The notes under the pieces are model-generated. The model saw nothing but the letters and a program-made list of their open reading frames with translations. It did no database searches and was not told the origin of the DNA. Below, in pieces: positions 1 to 8,431 of a stretch of 64,000 nt of DNA. The first letter of the stretch is position 1. Each line of letters opens with the position of its first letter. The DNA is taken from the NCBI RefSeq assembly GCF_021287135.1, contig NZ_JAJTBB010000064.1:1-64000 (forward strand). The letters run 5' to 3'. Origin of the DNA: Acidovorax sp. GTDB lineage: Bacteria; Pseudomonadota; Gammaproteobacteria; Burkholderiales; Burkholderiaceae_C. The translations under genes were made by a program, and so were the position numbers.

Positions 1-27
1 TCGGCTGCAACGCGCGATAAACCGGTC

Positions 28-89
28 TCGCGCGGTGCTACCTCCTGCGCCCAGGGGGCCACCCTGGGCTTGTCGGTAGCACCACGCGA
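28..89. other. Nested imperfect hairpin, unknown function
   Basis: An outer stem pairs TCGCG (28-32) with CGCGA (85-89) and GGTGCTACC (34-42) with GGTAGCACC (75-83), with one mismatch. An inner stem pairs GCCCAGGG (49-56) with CCCTGGGC (62-69). Together this is about 22 base pairs interrupted by an internal loop. No T-run follows on either strand, so a simple intrinsic terminator is unlikely. It could be a structured RNA, a palindromic repeat, or a site bound by a protein. The gene to its left lies outside the window. Confidence 0.5.
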
Positions 90-196
90 TCCTCGGTTTT
101 CGCGCGTTTCGCTTCGATGCCTTCTGCCGCGCAGACTCCTATGGGCGCGCCAGTTGCGGGGCGCGGTGGCGATATCGACGCAGCGACCGCAGGATC

Positions 197-228
197 GTAG
201 GTCGGGTTAGCGACGCGTAACCCGACAT
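197..228. repeat. REP-like palindrome (GTCGGGTTA/TAACCCGAC)
   Basis: GTCGGGTTA (201-209) and TAACCCGAC (218-226) form a perfect 9-bp stem around an 8-nt loop. From memory, hairpins of this kind (GTCGGGTTA, short GC loop, TAACCCGAC) recur between genes in many proteobacteria; that familiarity is recollection, not a search. It lies downstream of the minus-strand rsmA and may help stabilise or end its transcript. Confidence 0.6.
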
Positions 229-248
229 TCTCCGCGCATCACCAACGA

Positions 249-298
249 TAAAACGGGCTCCAGCGCTTATCCAGCAAGCGCAAACAGCTATCAATTCA
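249..298 (+). repeat. Dispersed repeat family A, copy 1
   Basis: Reads AAAACGGGCTCC, AGCGCTTATCCAGCAAGCGC, then AGCTATCAATTC. The two inner blocks form a hairpin (AGCGCTT/AAGCGC). It runs into the stop codon of the minus-strand rsmA (296-298), so the gene ends at the edge of the repeat. Confidence 0.75.
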
Positions 299-1075
299 AG
301 AGCAGGCCTGCGCCAAAGCGACGTACTCCTGCACCGGCACTTCCTCGGCGCGGCGCTGGGTGTCGAAGGTGCCGGCGAAGTGGCGTGCCTCCAGCCAGCG
401 GCCCAGGGTGTGGCGCAGCAGCTTGCGGCGCTGGCTGAAGGCCACTTGCACCAGCTCTTCCAGCAAGGGCACCGACAAAGGCGCGGGCTCGGCGTGCGGC
501 ACCATGCGCACCACGGCGCTGTCCACGCGCGGGGGCGGGTCGAAGCTCTCGGGCGGCACGAACAGCACGTTTTCCATGGCGTAGCGCCACTGCAGCATCA
601 CCGACAGCCGCCCGTAGTCGCCCGTGGCGGGGGATGCCACCATGCGGTCGATCACTTCCTTTTGCAGCATGAAGTGCTGGTCTTCGATCACCTGCACATG
701 GTTCAGCAAATGGAAGAGGATAGGCGTGGAGATGTTGTAAGGCAGGTTGCCCACGACGCGCAGGCGCAATGCCGGCTGGGCGGCTTTCTCGCGCATTGCC
801 TGCGCCAGCGCGGTGAAGTCGACCTTGAGCACGTCCGACTCGATCACCTCCAGCTGCCCATGCAGGCGCAGGCGCAAGGCCAGGTCGCGGTCCAGCTCGA
901 TGACGGTGAGGTGGCCCAGGCGCTCTACCAGGGGCTGCGTCAGCGCCGCCAGGCCGGGGCCGATTTCCACCATGGGCTGGCCTGGCTGTGGCGCGATGGC
1001 CTGCACGATGCCGTCGCTGATGCCTTGGTCGGACAGAAAGTGCTGTCCGAAGCGCTTGCGGGGAATGTGTTTCAA
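296..1075 (-). CDS. rsmA: 16S rRNA (adenine1518/1519-N6) dimethyltransferase
   Basis: SAM-dependent enzyme (KsgA/RsmA) that dimethylates two adjacent adenines in helix 45 of 16S rRNA late in 30S assembly. The 259-residue protein starts with the family N-terminus [16 protein letters not shown], has the SAM-binding GPGLAALT loop near residue 40 and the catalytic NLPYN motif near residue 110. Length is normal for the family. The codon giving that conserved N-terminus is TTG (1073-1075), so translation starts at a rare codon. It follows surA by 40 nt on the same strand, giving the order lptD-surA-rsmA known from other Proteobacteria. Confidence 0.95.
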   Translation of the reverse strand: MKHIPRKRFGQHFLSDQGISDGIVQAIAPQPGQPMVEIGPGLAALTQPLVERLGHLTVIELDRDLALRLRLHGQLEVIESDVLKVDFTALAQAMREKAAQPALRLRVVGNLPYNISTPILFHLLNHVQVIEDQHFMLQKEVIDRMVASPATGDYGRLSVMLQWRYAMENVLFVPPESFDPPPRVDSAVVRMVPHAEPAPLSVPLLEELVQVAFSQRRKLLRHTLGRWLEARHFAGTFDTQRRAEEVPVQEYVALAQACS

Positions 1076-1115
1076 CGCGGGCTTACCAGTGTTTGCTGCA
1101 TGTCTCGCCGGCCTG

Positions 1116-2555
1116 TTATTGCGGCGGCTCGCGGTACTCGACGTACGCGCGCCCGCGCAGCTCCTGGGCCCAGGTGGCGTAGGCCTCGTCCAGCTTTTTC
1201 TCGCGCACCAGATCGCGCACCATGTCGCGCTGCTCGCGCTGCGTCAGCTTGGCTTCGCGCCGCTCCAGCAACTGGATCAGGTGCACGCCAAAGCGGGTGA
1301 CGATCGGCTCGCTGACGTCGCCCGGCTTGAGGGCTTCCAGCGCCTGCTCAAATTCCGGCACGTAGCGGCCGGGGCTGGCCCAGCCCAGGTCGCCGCCTTC
1401 CTTGGCGCTGCCGTCCTGCGAGTGCTCGCGCGCCAGCGTGGCAAAGTCGGCCTGCCCCGTCTGCACGCGGCGGCGGTAGTCGGCCAGCCGCGCAGCGGCG
1501 GCGCTTTCCGACAATTGCGGGCCCGTGCGCAGCAGGATGTGGCGGGCGTGGTTTTGCACCACGGTGGTGGGCATGCCCGCGGTCACGCGCTCCACCACCT
1601 TCAGCACGTGAAACCCTGCGGGCGACCGCACCGGCCCCACGATGCTGCCGATGGGCTGGCCCTGGGTGGAGTTCACGAACAGCTCGGGATAGCGATCCGC
1701 GGGCCGCAGGCCCAGCAGCCCGCCGGCGCGCTGGCCTTCGGGGGCGTCCGAATACTCCCGCGCCACGGCGGCAAAGTCTTCGCCGGCGCGGATCTTGTCG
1801 GCGGCCTGCTGGGCGCGCGCCTGGCGCTCGGCCACTTGCGCGGGGCTCGCGTTCTCGGGCACCAGCACCAGCACATGGCCCAGGTTGATCTCGGTGGACG
1901 CCGCATCGGCGCCCTGCTGCTGCTCGCGCAGGTACTGGTCGATGTCCAGGTCGGATACCTTCACCCGGGCCTCCACCTCGCGCTCGCGCAGGCGCTGCAG
2001 CGTCAGCTGGTTGCGCAGGTCGTCGCGGAAGCGCTCGCGGGTCATGCCCTCGCGGCCGAGGCGGCGGTACAGCTCGTCCACGGTCATGCCGTTCTGGCGG
2101 GCCACGCCCTGCTCGGCCTGCCCGACGGAGAAGTCATCCACCTTGATGCCGGCCTCGCGGGCCTGCTGCAGCTGCACGCGCTCCAGGATGATCCGCTCCA
2201 GCACCTCGCGGGCCAGCACGTCCCGCGTGGGCATGGGGCCGCCCTGCCGCGCCAGCTGCACCTCGGCGCGTGCCAGGCGTGCGCGCACCTCGTTGTTGGT
2301 CACCGGCTCGGAGTTGACCACGGCCACGATGAAATCGGCCTGCCGGGTCGCCGAGCTGCTGTTGCTGGCGCTGGCCGGCACCGCGTCGGCGGGGGGCAGG
2401 GTGAGGGACGTCGCCGGGCCGGGGCGTGCCGAGAGGCCCTTGCCCGATGGCGCGCCGGAGGGGCGCAGCCCCTGGGCCAGCGCGCCCTGCGACAGGACGG
2501 ACGCCAGGGCGGCGAGGGCGACTGCGATGACACGGTGATTCATGGCGTTGGGCAT
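1116..2555 (-). CDS. surA: Periplasmic peptidyl-prolyl isomerase and OMP chaperone SurA
   Basis: Periplasmic chaperone that escorts unfolded outer-membrane proteins, LptD among them. A signal peptide (hydrophobic [13 protein letters not shown], cut after GALA) is followed by the SurA N-terminal domain and two parvulin domains, the first opening near INLGHVLV and the second near HARHILLR. The chosen ATG (2553-2555) overlaps the lptD stop as TAATG, implying coupled translation; an in-frame ATG four codons on (2543) is the alternative. About 479 residues, slightly longer than E. coli SurA because of a Ser/Pro-rich linker after the signal peptide. Confidence 0.93.
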   Translation of the reverse strand: MPNAMNHRVIAVALAALASVLSQGALAQGLRPSGAPSGKGLSARPGPATSLTLPPADAVPASASNSSSATRQADFIVAVVNSEPVTNNEVRARLARAEVQLARQGGPMPTRDVLAREVLERIILERVQLQQAREAGIKVDDFSVGQAEQGVARQNGMTVDELYRRLGREGMTRERFRDDLRNQLTLQRLREREVEARVKVSDLDIDQYLREQQQGADAASTEINLGHVLVLVPENASPAQVAERQARAQQAADKIRAGEDFAAVAREYSDAPEGQRAGGLLGLRPADRYPELFVNSTQGQPIGSIVGPVRSPAGFHVLKVVERVTAGMPTTVVQNHARHILLRTGPQLSESAAAARLADYRRRVQTGQADFATLAREHSQDGSAKEGGDLGWASPGRYVPEFEQALEALKPGDVSEPIVTRFGVHLIQLLERREAKLTQREQRDMVRDLVREKKLDEAYATWAQELRGRAYVEYREPPQ

Positions 2556-5098
2556 TAGTCGTAGTTGCTGAAACGGCTGGGAGGGGTGACCTGGTCGCGC
2601 AGGTTCTGGTAGCGGGGCACGTGCTGGCGGAAGGTGTCCAGCGGGCTGGAACCCAGGCTCAGGCGCGAGAAGCCCACGAATTCGATCTGGAACAGCAGGC
2701 GGGTGTTGGAGGTGCTGACGCTGTTTTGCAGGCGCTCGAGCACCACGCGGCCGATCCAGCAGCAGCTGTCGTATTCCAGGCCCACCACGGTGTCCACCAG
2801 CTTGCGGTCTTGCAGGCTGTAGTTCAGGCGGCCGACGGTGTACCAGCGGCCCGGCCCCTGGCCGCGGCCGGGCCCGAGGTCCTGGCCCTTGTCGCCCCAC
2901 AGGTCGTTGAGCGGCCACTGCCAGCCGATGTCGATCTGCTCGCTGGTGCCGCGCTGCAGGCGGTAGGCGGCGCTCACGGTGCGGTAGTTGCCGGGGCTGT
3001 AGCGCGCGCCGATGGTGGAGCGGATGGAGCGGCCGGTCTTGGGGTTGTACTGCACGGTGGAGTCAAACCCCCACTGCGGCGTCCAGGTGATGCCCGCGCC
3101 CAGTAGCAGGTCCGACAGCCGCTCGCTCACCGGCGTGCCGCCCGGCAGGGTGACCTTCTGGTCGGAGAAGCGCACCCGCTGGGCGATGCCGAAGCGCGCG
3201 GCCTCGGCGCCGGTGCCCGGGTCCAGCAGCCGCGTGGTCACGCCCAGGGTGAGCAGGTTGTTGTCCGCAATGCGGTCGTTGCCGCCAAAGGCGTTCTCGG
3301 TGTAGATGGTCGCAAAGTTGAAGTCGTTGGCGGCCGTGTCGTACACCGGCAGCATGCTCTGGTCGCGGTAGGGCGTGTAGGTGTAGAACGCGCGCGGCTC
3401 CAGCGTCTGCAGGAAGGCACGGCCGAAGTAGGCCGCGTCGCGCTCGAACACCAGCCCGCTGTCCAGGCTGAAGGTGGGCAGGGCGCGGCTGGCGTTGCGT
3501 TGCCCGTTGGACAGCGCCGCGTCGAACTGGTACTGGGTGGCGTGCACCTGCAGGCGCGGCGTGATGAAGCCGCCGGGCGAGAGGAACGGCCGGCTGATCT
3601 GCGCCACGGCGTAGCTGCGGTTGGCGTTGGGCTGGCCCGTGAGCTCGCGCGCCGCCTGGAACCGGGTGGCATCCAGCTCCACGCTGGCGTCCAGCCCGCC
3701 GCCGAGCTGCGACGGCGCATAGCGCCACTGCAGCTGGGGCAGCCGGTCGTACGGCGGCACGATGGGCGATGTGGCGTCCTGCAGCGTCTGCCACTTGAGC
3801 GTGCGCATGCGGAACGTCATGTCGTTCTGCGCCCAGGACAGGTTGGCATCGCCCGGCAGCAGCCGCTGGCGCAGCGGCTCGGAGGCGCGGCCGAAGTCGC
3901 GCCAGTAGTTGTCGTCGCTCACCCGGTTCAGGTTCAGGCTCAGCCCCAGCCCGCCCAGCGGTGTGTCGAAGGTGCCCTGGTGCTGGCCCGAAAAGCTCCA
4001 GCGCATGCGGTCGCGCAGCCGGTCGGCGGGCATCACGTCGGCGCTGAGCTGGCCGCTGTAGGTGGGCTCCAGGTAGCGGAACTCGCCCCCCAGGCTGGCG
4101 CCGCGCTTGGTCATGAGGGCGGTGCGCAGCGTGGCATCGCGGTTGGGCGCGATGTTCCAGTAATAGGGCTGCATGTAGGCCACCCCGTCGCGGCTGTCCA
4201 GGCCGATGGTGGGCGGCAGGAAGCCCGACTTGCGCTTTTCCGACAGCGGGAAGGTGATGTACGGAATGGGCAGCAGCGACACGCCCTTGAACTCCAGCAC
4301 GGCGTCCTCGGCCGTGCCCACCTCTTCTTCGTTGTCGATGCGGATCTTGGCGGCGCGCAGCACCCAGTCGGGCTGCCAGCTGGCCTCGTCGCCGCGCTGG
4401 CAGGTGGTGTAGGTGGCGTCGTGCACCACCGCCCGGTCGCGGTCGATGAAGTCCACGCGGGTGGCGTCGCCATGGGCCTGGGTGGCCAGGAACTTGTAGC
4501 GCGCGTCGCTGAAGAAGCCCTCGAACGCGTCCACGCGCAGCTCCAGGGCCGTGCCCTCGTACACATTGCCCGCGCGGTTGATGCGCACCTGGCCCCGGGC
4601 CTTGGCCAGGTCTTCGGGCACGTCGTAGTCCAGCCGGTCTGCGTGGATCACGGTGTCGCCGCGGCGCAGTTCGGCATGGCCCTCGATCACCGCGTTCAGG
4701 TCGGTCTGGCCGCTGATGTGGTCGCCTTTGACGAACACCGGCAGCTGAGAGCGCACGGCGTCCGGAATCTTTTCCTGCAGCAGGGGCGAGCTGCGCAGCG
4801 CGGGCGGCGCGTCCCAGCCGCTGCCGGGCGTTGCACTGCCGGGCTGCGCCAGTGCGGACCACGGCAGCCCGCACCAGGCCAGGGCTACGCCATAGGCCAG
4901 GGCGCGGGGCACGGGAGGGCGCGACAACCCGCGCGGGGCCTGGGCAGGCCCGCGCCGTGGGGCGGAAGTCTTCACGGGGGATGGCTTGCGGCGTGGCACG
5001 TGGGACGGTGGCTGGGCAGAGGGTGGAACAAGGAACAGGAACGGCCCCGTCCACCCCAAGGGAGCCGGGGAGCGGGTTTGTAAAATCGGATTATCCAT
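2555..5098 (-). CDS. lptD: LPS-assembly outer-membrane protein LptD
   Basis: Outer-membrane beta-barrel that, with LptE, inserts lipopolysaccharide into the outer leaflet. An OstA-type jellyroll (near FVKGDHISGQTDLNAVIEG) precedes a long barrel. The adjacent DSCCW cysteine pair and an upstream TTCQRGD cysteine match three of the four disulfide cysteines of E. coli LptD; I see no fourth in the mature part. The only in-frame ATG is 5098, whose CATG also contains the start of the divergent amgK. That start leaves about 65 residues before the hydrophobic signal segment, so GTG at 4975 or 4999 may be the true start. A GATAAT -10-like hexamer (5095-5090) would begin transcription inside the longer version, favouring the shorter one. 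Confidence 0.92.
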   Translation of the reverse strand: MDNPILQTRSPAPLGWTGPFLFLVPPSAQPPSHVPRRKPSPVKTSAPRRGPAQAPRGLSRPPVPRALAYGVALAWCGLPWSALAQPGSATPGSGWDAPPALRSSPLLQEKIPDAVRSQLPVFVKGDHISGQTDLNAVIEGHAELRRGDTVIHADRLDYDVPEDLAKARGQVRINRAGNVYEGTALELRVDAFEGFFSDARYKFLATQAHGDATRVDFIDRDRAVVHDATYTTCQRGDEASWQPDWVLRAAKIRIDNEEEVGTAEDAVLEFKGVSLLPIPYITFPLSEKRKSGFLPPTIGLDSRDGVAYMQPYYWNIAPNRDATLRTALMTKRGASLGGEFRYLEPTYSGQLSADVMPADRLRDRMRWSFSGQHQGTFDTPLGGLGLSLNLNRVSDDNYWRDFGRASEPLRQRLLPGDANLSWAQNDMTFRMRTLKWQTLQDATSPIVPPYDRLPQLQWRYAPSQLGGGLDASVELDATRFQAARELTGQPNANRSYAVAQISRPFLSPGGFITPRLQVHATQYQFDAALSNGQRNASRALPTFSLDSGLVFERDAAYFGRAFLQTLEPRAFYTYTPYRDQSMLPVYDTAANDFNFATIYTENAFGGNDRIADNNLLTLGVTTRLLDPGTGAEAARFGIAQRVRFSDQKVTLPGGTPVSERLSDLLLGAGITWTPQWGFDSTVQYNPKTGRSIRSTIGARYSPGNYRTVSAAYRLQRGTSEQIDIGWQWPLNDLWGDKGQDLGPGRGQGPGRWYTVGRLNYSLQDRKLVDTVVGLEYDSCCWIGRVVLERLQNSVSTSNTRLLFQIEFVGFSRLSLGSSPLDTFRQHVPRYQNLRDQVTPPSRFSNYD

Positions 5099-6239
5099 GA
5101 GCCACCCTTCTGCACCTTCTACCGCCCGCCCGCCCTCGGATCTGGCCCTGGACACGCCCCCCGCCGCCGCCGTGGCCTGGGCCGACCCGGCCCGCGAGGC
5201 CGCGTTCCACGCCTGGCTCGCGCCGCTGGTGGGGCCGCAGCAGCTGCTGCCGGCCACGCTGCGGGCGGCCTCGGCCGATGCCAGCTTCCGGCGCTACCTG
5301 CGCCTGGACACCGCCACAGGCGCCAGCCTGGTCGTGATGGACGCCCCGCCCGACAAGGAGAACTGCCGCCCCTTCGTGCAGGTGCAGGCGCTGATGGCCG
5401 GCGCCGGCCTGAACGTGCCGCAGATCCTGGCCTGGGACGAGGCCGGCGGGTTCATGCTGCTGTCCGACCTGGGGCGCCAGACGGTGATCGAGCGGCTGGA
5501 CCCGGCACAGCCCGCCGCTGCCTACCCTTGGTACGTGCAGGCCACCGACGTGCTGCTCGACTGGCAAAAGGCCTCCCGGCCCGGCGTGCTGCCGGCGTAT
5601 GACGAGGCGCTGCTGCGCCGCGAACTGGCGCTGTTCCCCGACTGGTACCTGGGCCGCCACCGGGCCGTGGCGCTTGACGAGCGGCAGCAGGCCACCTTGC
5701 AGGGCGCGTTCGACACCATCGTGACCCACAACCTGGCCGTGCCCAGCGTGTTCGTCCACCGCGACTTCATGACCCGCAACCTGATGGTGCCGGTGCAGGA
5801 CGGCGCGCCGCTGGGCGTGCTGGACTTCCAGGACGCCGTGCACGGCCCCATCACCTACGACATTGCCAGCCTGCTGCGCGACGCCTTCATCAGCTGGGAA
5901 GAAGAGTTCGTCATCGACATTACCGTCCGTTACTGGGAAAAGGCCCGCAAGGCCGGCCTGCTGGGTGCGCGCAGCGCCAGCGGCTGGGGCGACGACTTCG
6001 GCGAGTTCTACCGCGCGGTGGAATGGATGGGGCTGCAGCGCCACCTCAAGGTCGCGGGCATCTTCGCGCGGCTCACGCTGCGCGACGGCAAGCCCAGGTA
6101 CCTGGCCGACGCCCCGCGCTTCCTGGCCTACATCCGGGCCACCGCCAACCGCTACCGCCAACTCGGCCCGCTGCTGAAGATGCTCGACCAGATCGAAGGC
6201 ACCGAGCCGGTGGTGGGCTTTGCCTACGGCCGCATGTGA
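5097..6239 (+). CDS. amgK: Cell-wall sugar kinase AmgK-like (aminoglycoside phosphotransferase fold)
   Basis: Kinase of the aminoglycoside-phosphotransferase fold. It has Brenner's motif VFVHRDFMTRN near residue 220 and the metal-binding LDFQDA about 25 residues later. Such proteins divergent from lptD are usually AmgK, which phosphorylates N-acetylmuramic acid at the anomeric position in peptidoglycan recycling. AmgK is normally followed by the nucleotidyltransferase murU; here rsmE follows, so murU is elsewhere or absent. There is no Shine-Dalgarno sequence; TAAAAT (5081-5086) ends 10 nt before the ATG, so the mRNA may be leaderless or nearly so. Substrate assignment is inferred from family and position. 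Confidence 0.82.
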   Translation: MSHPSAPSTARPPSDLALDTPPAAAVAWADPAREAAFHAWLAPLVGPQQLLPATLRAASADASFRRYLRLDTATGASLVVMDAPPDKENCRPFVQVQALMAGAGLNVPQILAWDEAGGFMLLSDLGRQTVIERLDPAQPAAAYPWYVQATDVLLDWQKASRPGVLPAYDEALLRRELALFPDWYLGRHRAVALDERQQATLQGAFDTIVTHNLAVPSVFVHRDFMTRNLMVPVQDGAPLGVLDFQDAVHGPITYDIASLLRDAFISWEEEFVIDITVRYWEKARKAGLLGARSASGWGDDFGEFYRAVEWMGLQRHLKVAGIFARLTLRDGKPRYLADAPRFLAYIRATANRYRQLGPLLKMLDQIEGTEPVVGFAYGRM

Positions 6240-6284
6240 CCTGGGGCGGCGGGCCTGGCGCACGGGATCGTCCTGGGTGCCAGG

Positions 6285-6347
6285 TTTTAGATAAAAACGG
6301 CCTCCAGCGCTTGCCAGTAAAGCGCAAATAGCTACAAAATACATAGC
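6285..6347 (+). repeat. Dispersed repeat family A, copy 2
   Basis: TAGATAAAAACGGCCTCC, AGCGCTTGCCAGTAAAGCGC, then AATAGCTACAAAATACATAGC. It fills most of the amgK-rsmE gap and ends 2 nt before the rsmE ATG. Its right end (TACAAA 6333-6338 or CAAAAT 6335-6340) lies where a -10 element for rsmE would be. Confidence 0.8.
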
Positions 6348-6349
6348 AT

Positions 6350-7096
6350 ATGCCCCGCTTCCACTGCCCCGCTCCCCTGGCCACCGGCGCCGAGCTGGAC
6401 CTGCCCGCCGGCGCGGCCCGGCACGTGCAGGTGCTGCGCCTGCAGCCCGGGGACGCGATCACGCTGTTCCACGGCGGCAGCGCGCCGGGCGACCCCGGCG
6501 GCGAGTTCGAGGCCACGGTGCTGCGCATGGGCCGCAGCGACGTGCGCGTGCAGGTGGGTGCCCACCATGCCGTCGAGCGCGAGGCGCCCCGCGCCGTGCA
6601 CCTGCTGGCGGGCATCACCGCCAACGAGCGCATGGACTGGCTGGTGGAAAAGGCGGCCGAGCTGGGCGTGGCCAGCATCACGCCGCTGGTGGCCGAGCGC
6701 AGCGTGCTCAAGCTCAAGGGCGAACGCGCGGACAAGAAGCTCGCCCACTGGCAGGCCGTGGCCGTGGCGGCCTGCGAGCAGTGCGGGCGCAACCGCGTGC
6801 CGGTGGTGCACGCCGCAGTCGACCTGGCCGGCTGGCTGCAGGGGCCGGCGGCGGCAGCCGCCGCGGCGGGATGGCAGCGGCTGCTGCTGTCGCTGCGCGG
6901 CGGCGCGGTGCCGCTGCGCGCGGCGGCCGGCTCCGGCGGCCCGGTGGTGTTCCTCTCGGGCCCGGAAGGCGGGCTCTCGGCCGGCGAGGAAGACCTGGCG
7001 CTCGCCCAGGGCTTTGCCCCCGTCACCCTGGGCGCACGCGTGCTGCGCGCCGAAACCGCGCCGCTGGCGGCCCTGGCGGCGCTCACTCTCCAGTAG
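6350..7096 (+). CDS. rsmE: 16S rRNA (uracil1498-N3)-methyltransferase RsmE
   Basis: SPOUT-class methyltransferase that modifies U1498 of 16S rRNA. The 248-residue protein opens with the PUA-like region (RFHCP..., HVQVLRLQPGDAITLFHGG) and carries the SPOUT knot with LSGPEGGLSAGE near residue 200 and LGARVLRAETAPLAAL at the C-terminus. No Shine-Dalgarno sequence precedes the ATG; the upstream bases are repeat family A, whose AT-rich end could supply a -10 for a nearly leaderless transcript. Confidence 0.95.
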   Translation: MPRFHCPAPLATGAELDLPAGAARHVQVLRLQPGDAITLFHGGSAPGDPGGEFEATVLRMGRSDVRVQVGAHHAVEREAPRAVHLLAGITANERMDWLVEKAAELGVASITPLVAERSVLKLKGERADKKLAHWQAVAVAACEQCGRNRVPVVHAAVDLAGWLQGPAAAAAAAGWQRLLLSLRGGAVPLRAAAGSGGPVVFLSGPEGGLSAGEEDLALAQGFAPVTLGARVLRAETAPLAALAALTLQ

Positions 7097-7237
7097 GACG
7101 GCGCCGCTGTTCAAGGCCTACCCCCCGGCCTAGAATGCCCGAAAGCAAAGGGCGCGCGCGGCCACACCCCTTTCCCCCCTCCAGCCTGCCCGCCCGCCCC
7201 GATACCGGCGCACGACAGCCGGGCAGGAGACAACCAC

Positions 7238-8404
7238 TTGCGCACACGTTCCCGCGGGCAACGCGTCCGGGACCTGCTTCTTTCCACCGACCCGCGCCGG
7301 CGCACGCTGGTGTCCATGGCGCTGCTGGCGCTGGCGCTGATGGTCAGCAGCGCGTGCGTGATGCTCATGATCGCCGCGGCCGACAGTGCCGTGGACGCCG
7401 CCGCCGTGCAATGGTGGGCCGCGATCTCGGTGGGCGGCCTGGCGGTGATGACGGCCTTCATCCGCTCGGGCGAAACCGCGCGGCTCAAGGACCCGTCCCT
7501 CACGGTGCCGCAGATGGTGTGGACCATCACCAGCGGCGCGGTCGCCTACGTGCTGGCCGGCGATGCGCGCGGCGTGGTGCCCAGCGTGCTGGCCATGATC
7601 CTGTTCTTCGGCACCTTCGGGCTCAACGTGGCCGAGGTGATCGGCATCGGCGTGTACGCGCTGCTGGCCTTTGCCTGCGCCGTGGCCGCCACCACGCGCT
7701 TCAACGCAGGCCCGTTCGGCTACCTGGACGCGGCCTACGCGCTCATGGTGCTCATCGTGCTGGGCGGCTGCATTGCGCTGAACCTGCGCATCCAGCGCAT
7801 CCGCCGGCGGCTGCGGGAACAGCGTGAGGCGCTGGCCCAGGCCCTGGCCATCAACCGCGAGCTGGCCACGCGCGACGACCTCACGGGCCTGCCCAACCGC
7901 CGCGCCATGCACGACATGATCGAGCTGGAGCGCCGCCGCAGCCTGCGCAGCGGCCGCCCGCTGCAGCTGGCGGAGCTGGACATCGACCACTTCAAGCACA
8001 TCAACGACACCCATGGCCATGCCACCGGCGACCGGGCGCTGCAGGCCTTCGCAGGCGTGGTGCGGGCCTGCGTGCGCGACACCGACGTGCTGGCCCGCTG
8101 GGGCGGCGAGGAGTTTGTGCTGCTGCTCTCGGAGACCAGTGCCGAGGATGCGCGGGAGCTGCTGGAGCGCGTGCGCCTGGCCGTGGCTGCGCTGGAAATG
8201 CAGCACCCGTCCGGCCCGCTGCGGGTGACGGTGTCCATCGGGCTGGCCCAGCACCGGCCGGGCGACACGGTAGAGCTGACGCTGGAACGCGCGGACCAGG
8301 CCCTGTACACGGCCAAGTCGCTCGGGCGCAACCGCATCGTCACCGCGCCGCCGGGCCCGCGGGCTGGCCAAGGCCCCGGTGCGGCCCGCAGCGCCCGCGC
8401 CTGA
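7238..8404 (+). CDS. Membrane diguanylate cyclase (GGDEF domain)
   Basis: Probable diguanylate cyclase making cyclic di-GMP from GTP. About six hydrophobic segments fill residues 25-185, followed by a short coil and a GGDEF domain starting near DDLTGLPNRRAM. The active site is GGEEF, preceded by RDTD with five residues between, which is a product-inhibition I-site. The start is TTG (7238-7240), chosen because AGGAGA lies about 8 nt upstream. TAGAAT (7131-7136) is a plausible -10. The gene converges on the acyl-CoA dehydrogenase with 27 nt between stops. The sensed signal is unknown. Confidence 0.88.
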   Translation: MRTRSRGQRVRDLLLSTDPRRRTLVSMALLALALMVSSACVMLMIAAADSAVDAAAVQWWAAISVGGLAVMTAFIRSGETARLKDPSLTVPQMVWTITSGAVAYVLAGDARGVVPSVLAMILFFGTFGLNVAEVIGIGVYALLAFACAVAATTRFNAGPFGYLDAAYALMVLIVLGGCIALNLRIQRIRRRLREQREALAQALAINRELATRDDLTGLPNRRAMHDMIELERRRSLRSGRPLQLAELDIDHFKHINDTHGHATGDRALQAFAGVVRACVRDTDVLARWGGEEFVLLLSETSAEDARELLERVRLAVAALEMQHPSGPLRVTVSIGLAQHRPGDTVELTLERADQALYTAKSLGRNRIVTAPPGPRAGQGPGAARSARA

Positions 8405-8431
8405 GGCGCGGCACGGGCACGGGCCGCGGCG

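Noticed and set aside
747-5083. Several 160-600 codon plus-strand frames opposite surA and lptD
   Set aside because: They are shadows of well-supported genes on the minus strand, rich in Arg/His/Gln/Ala, with no recognisable motif.
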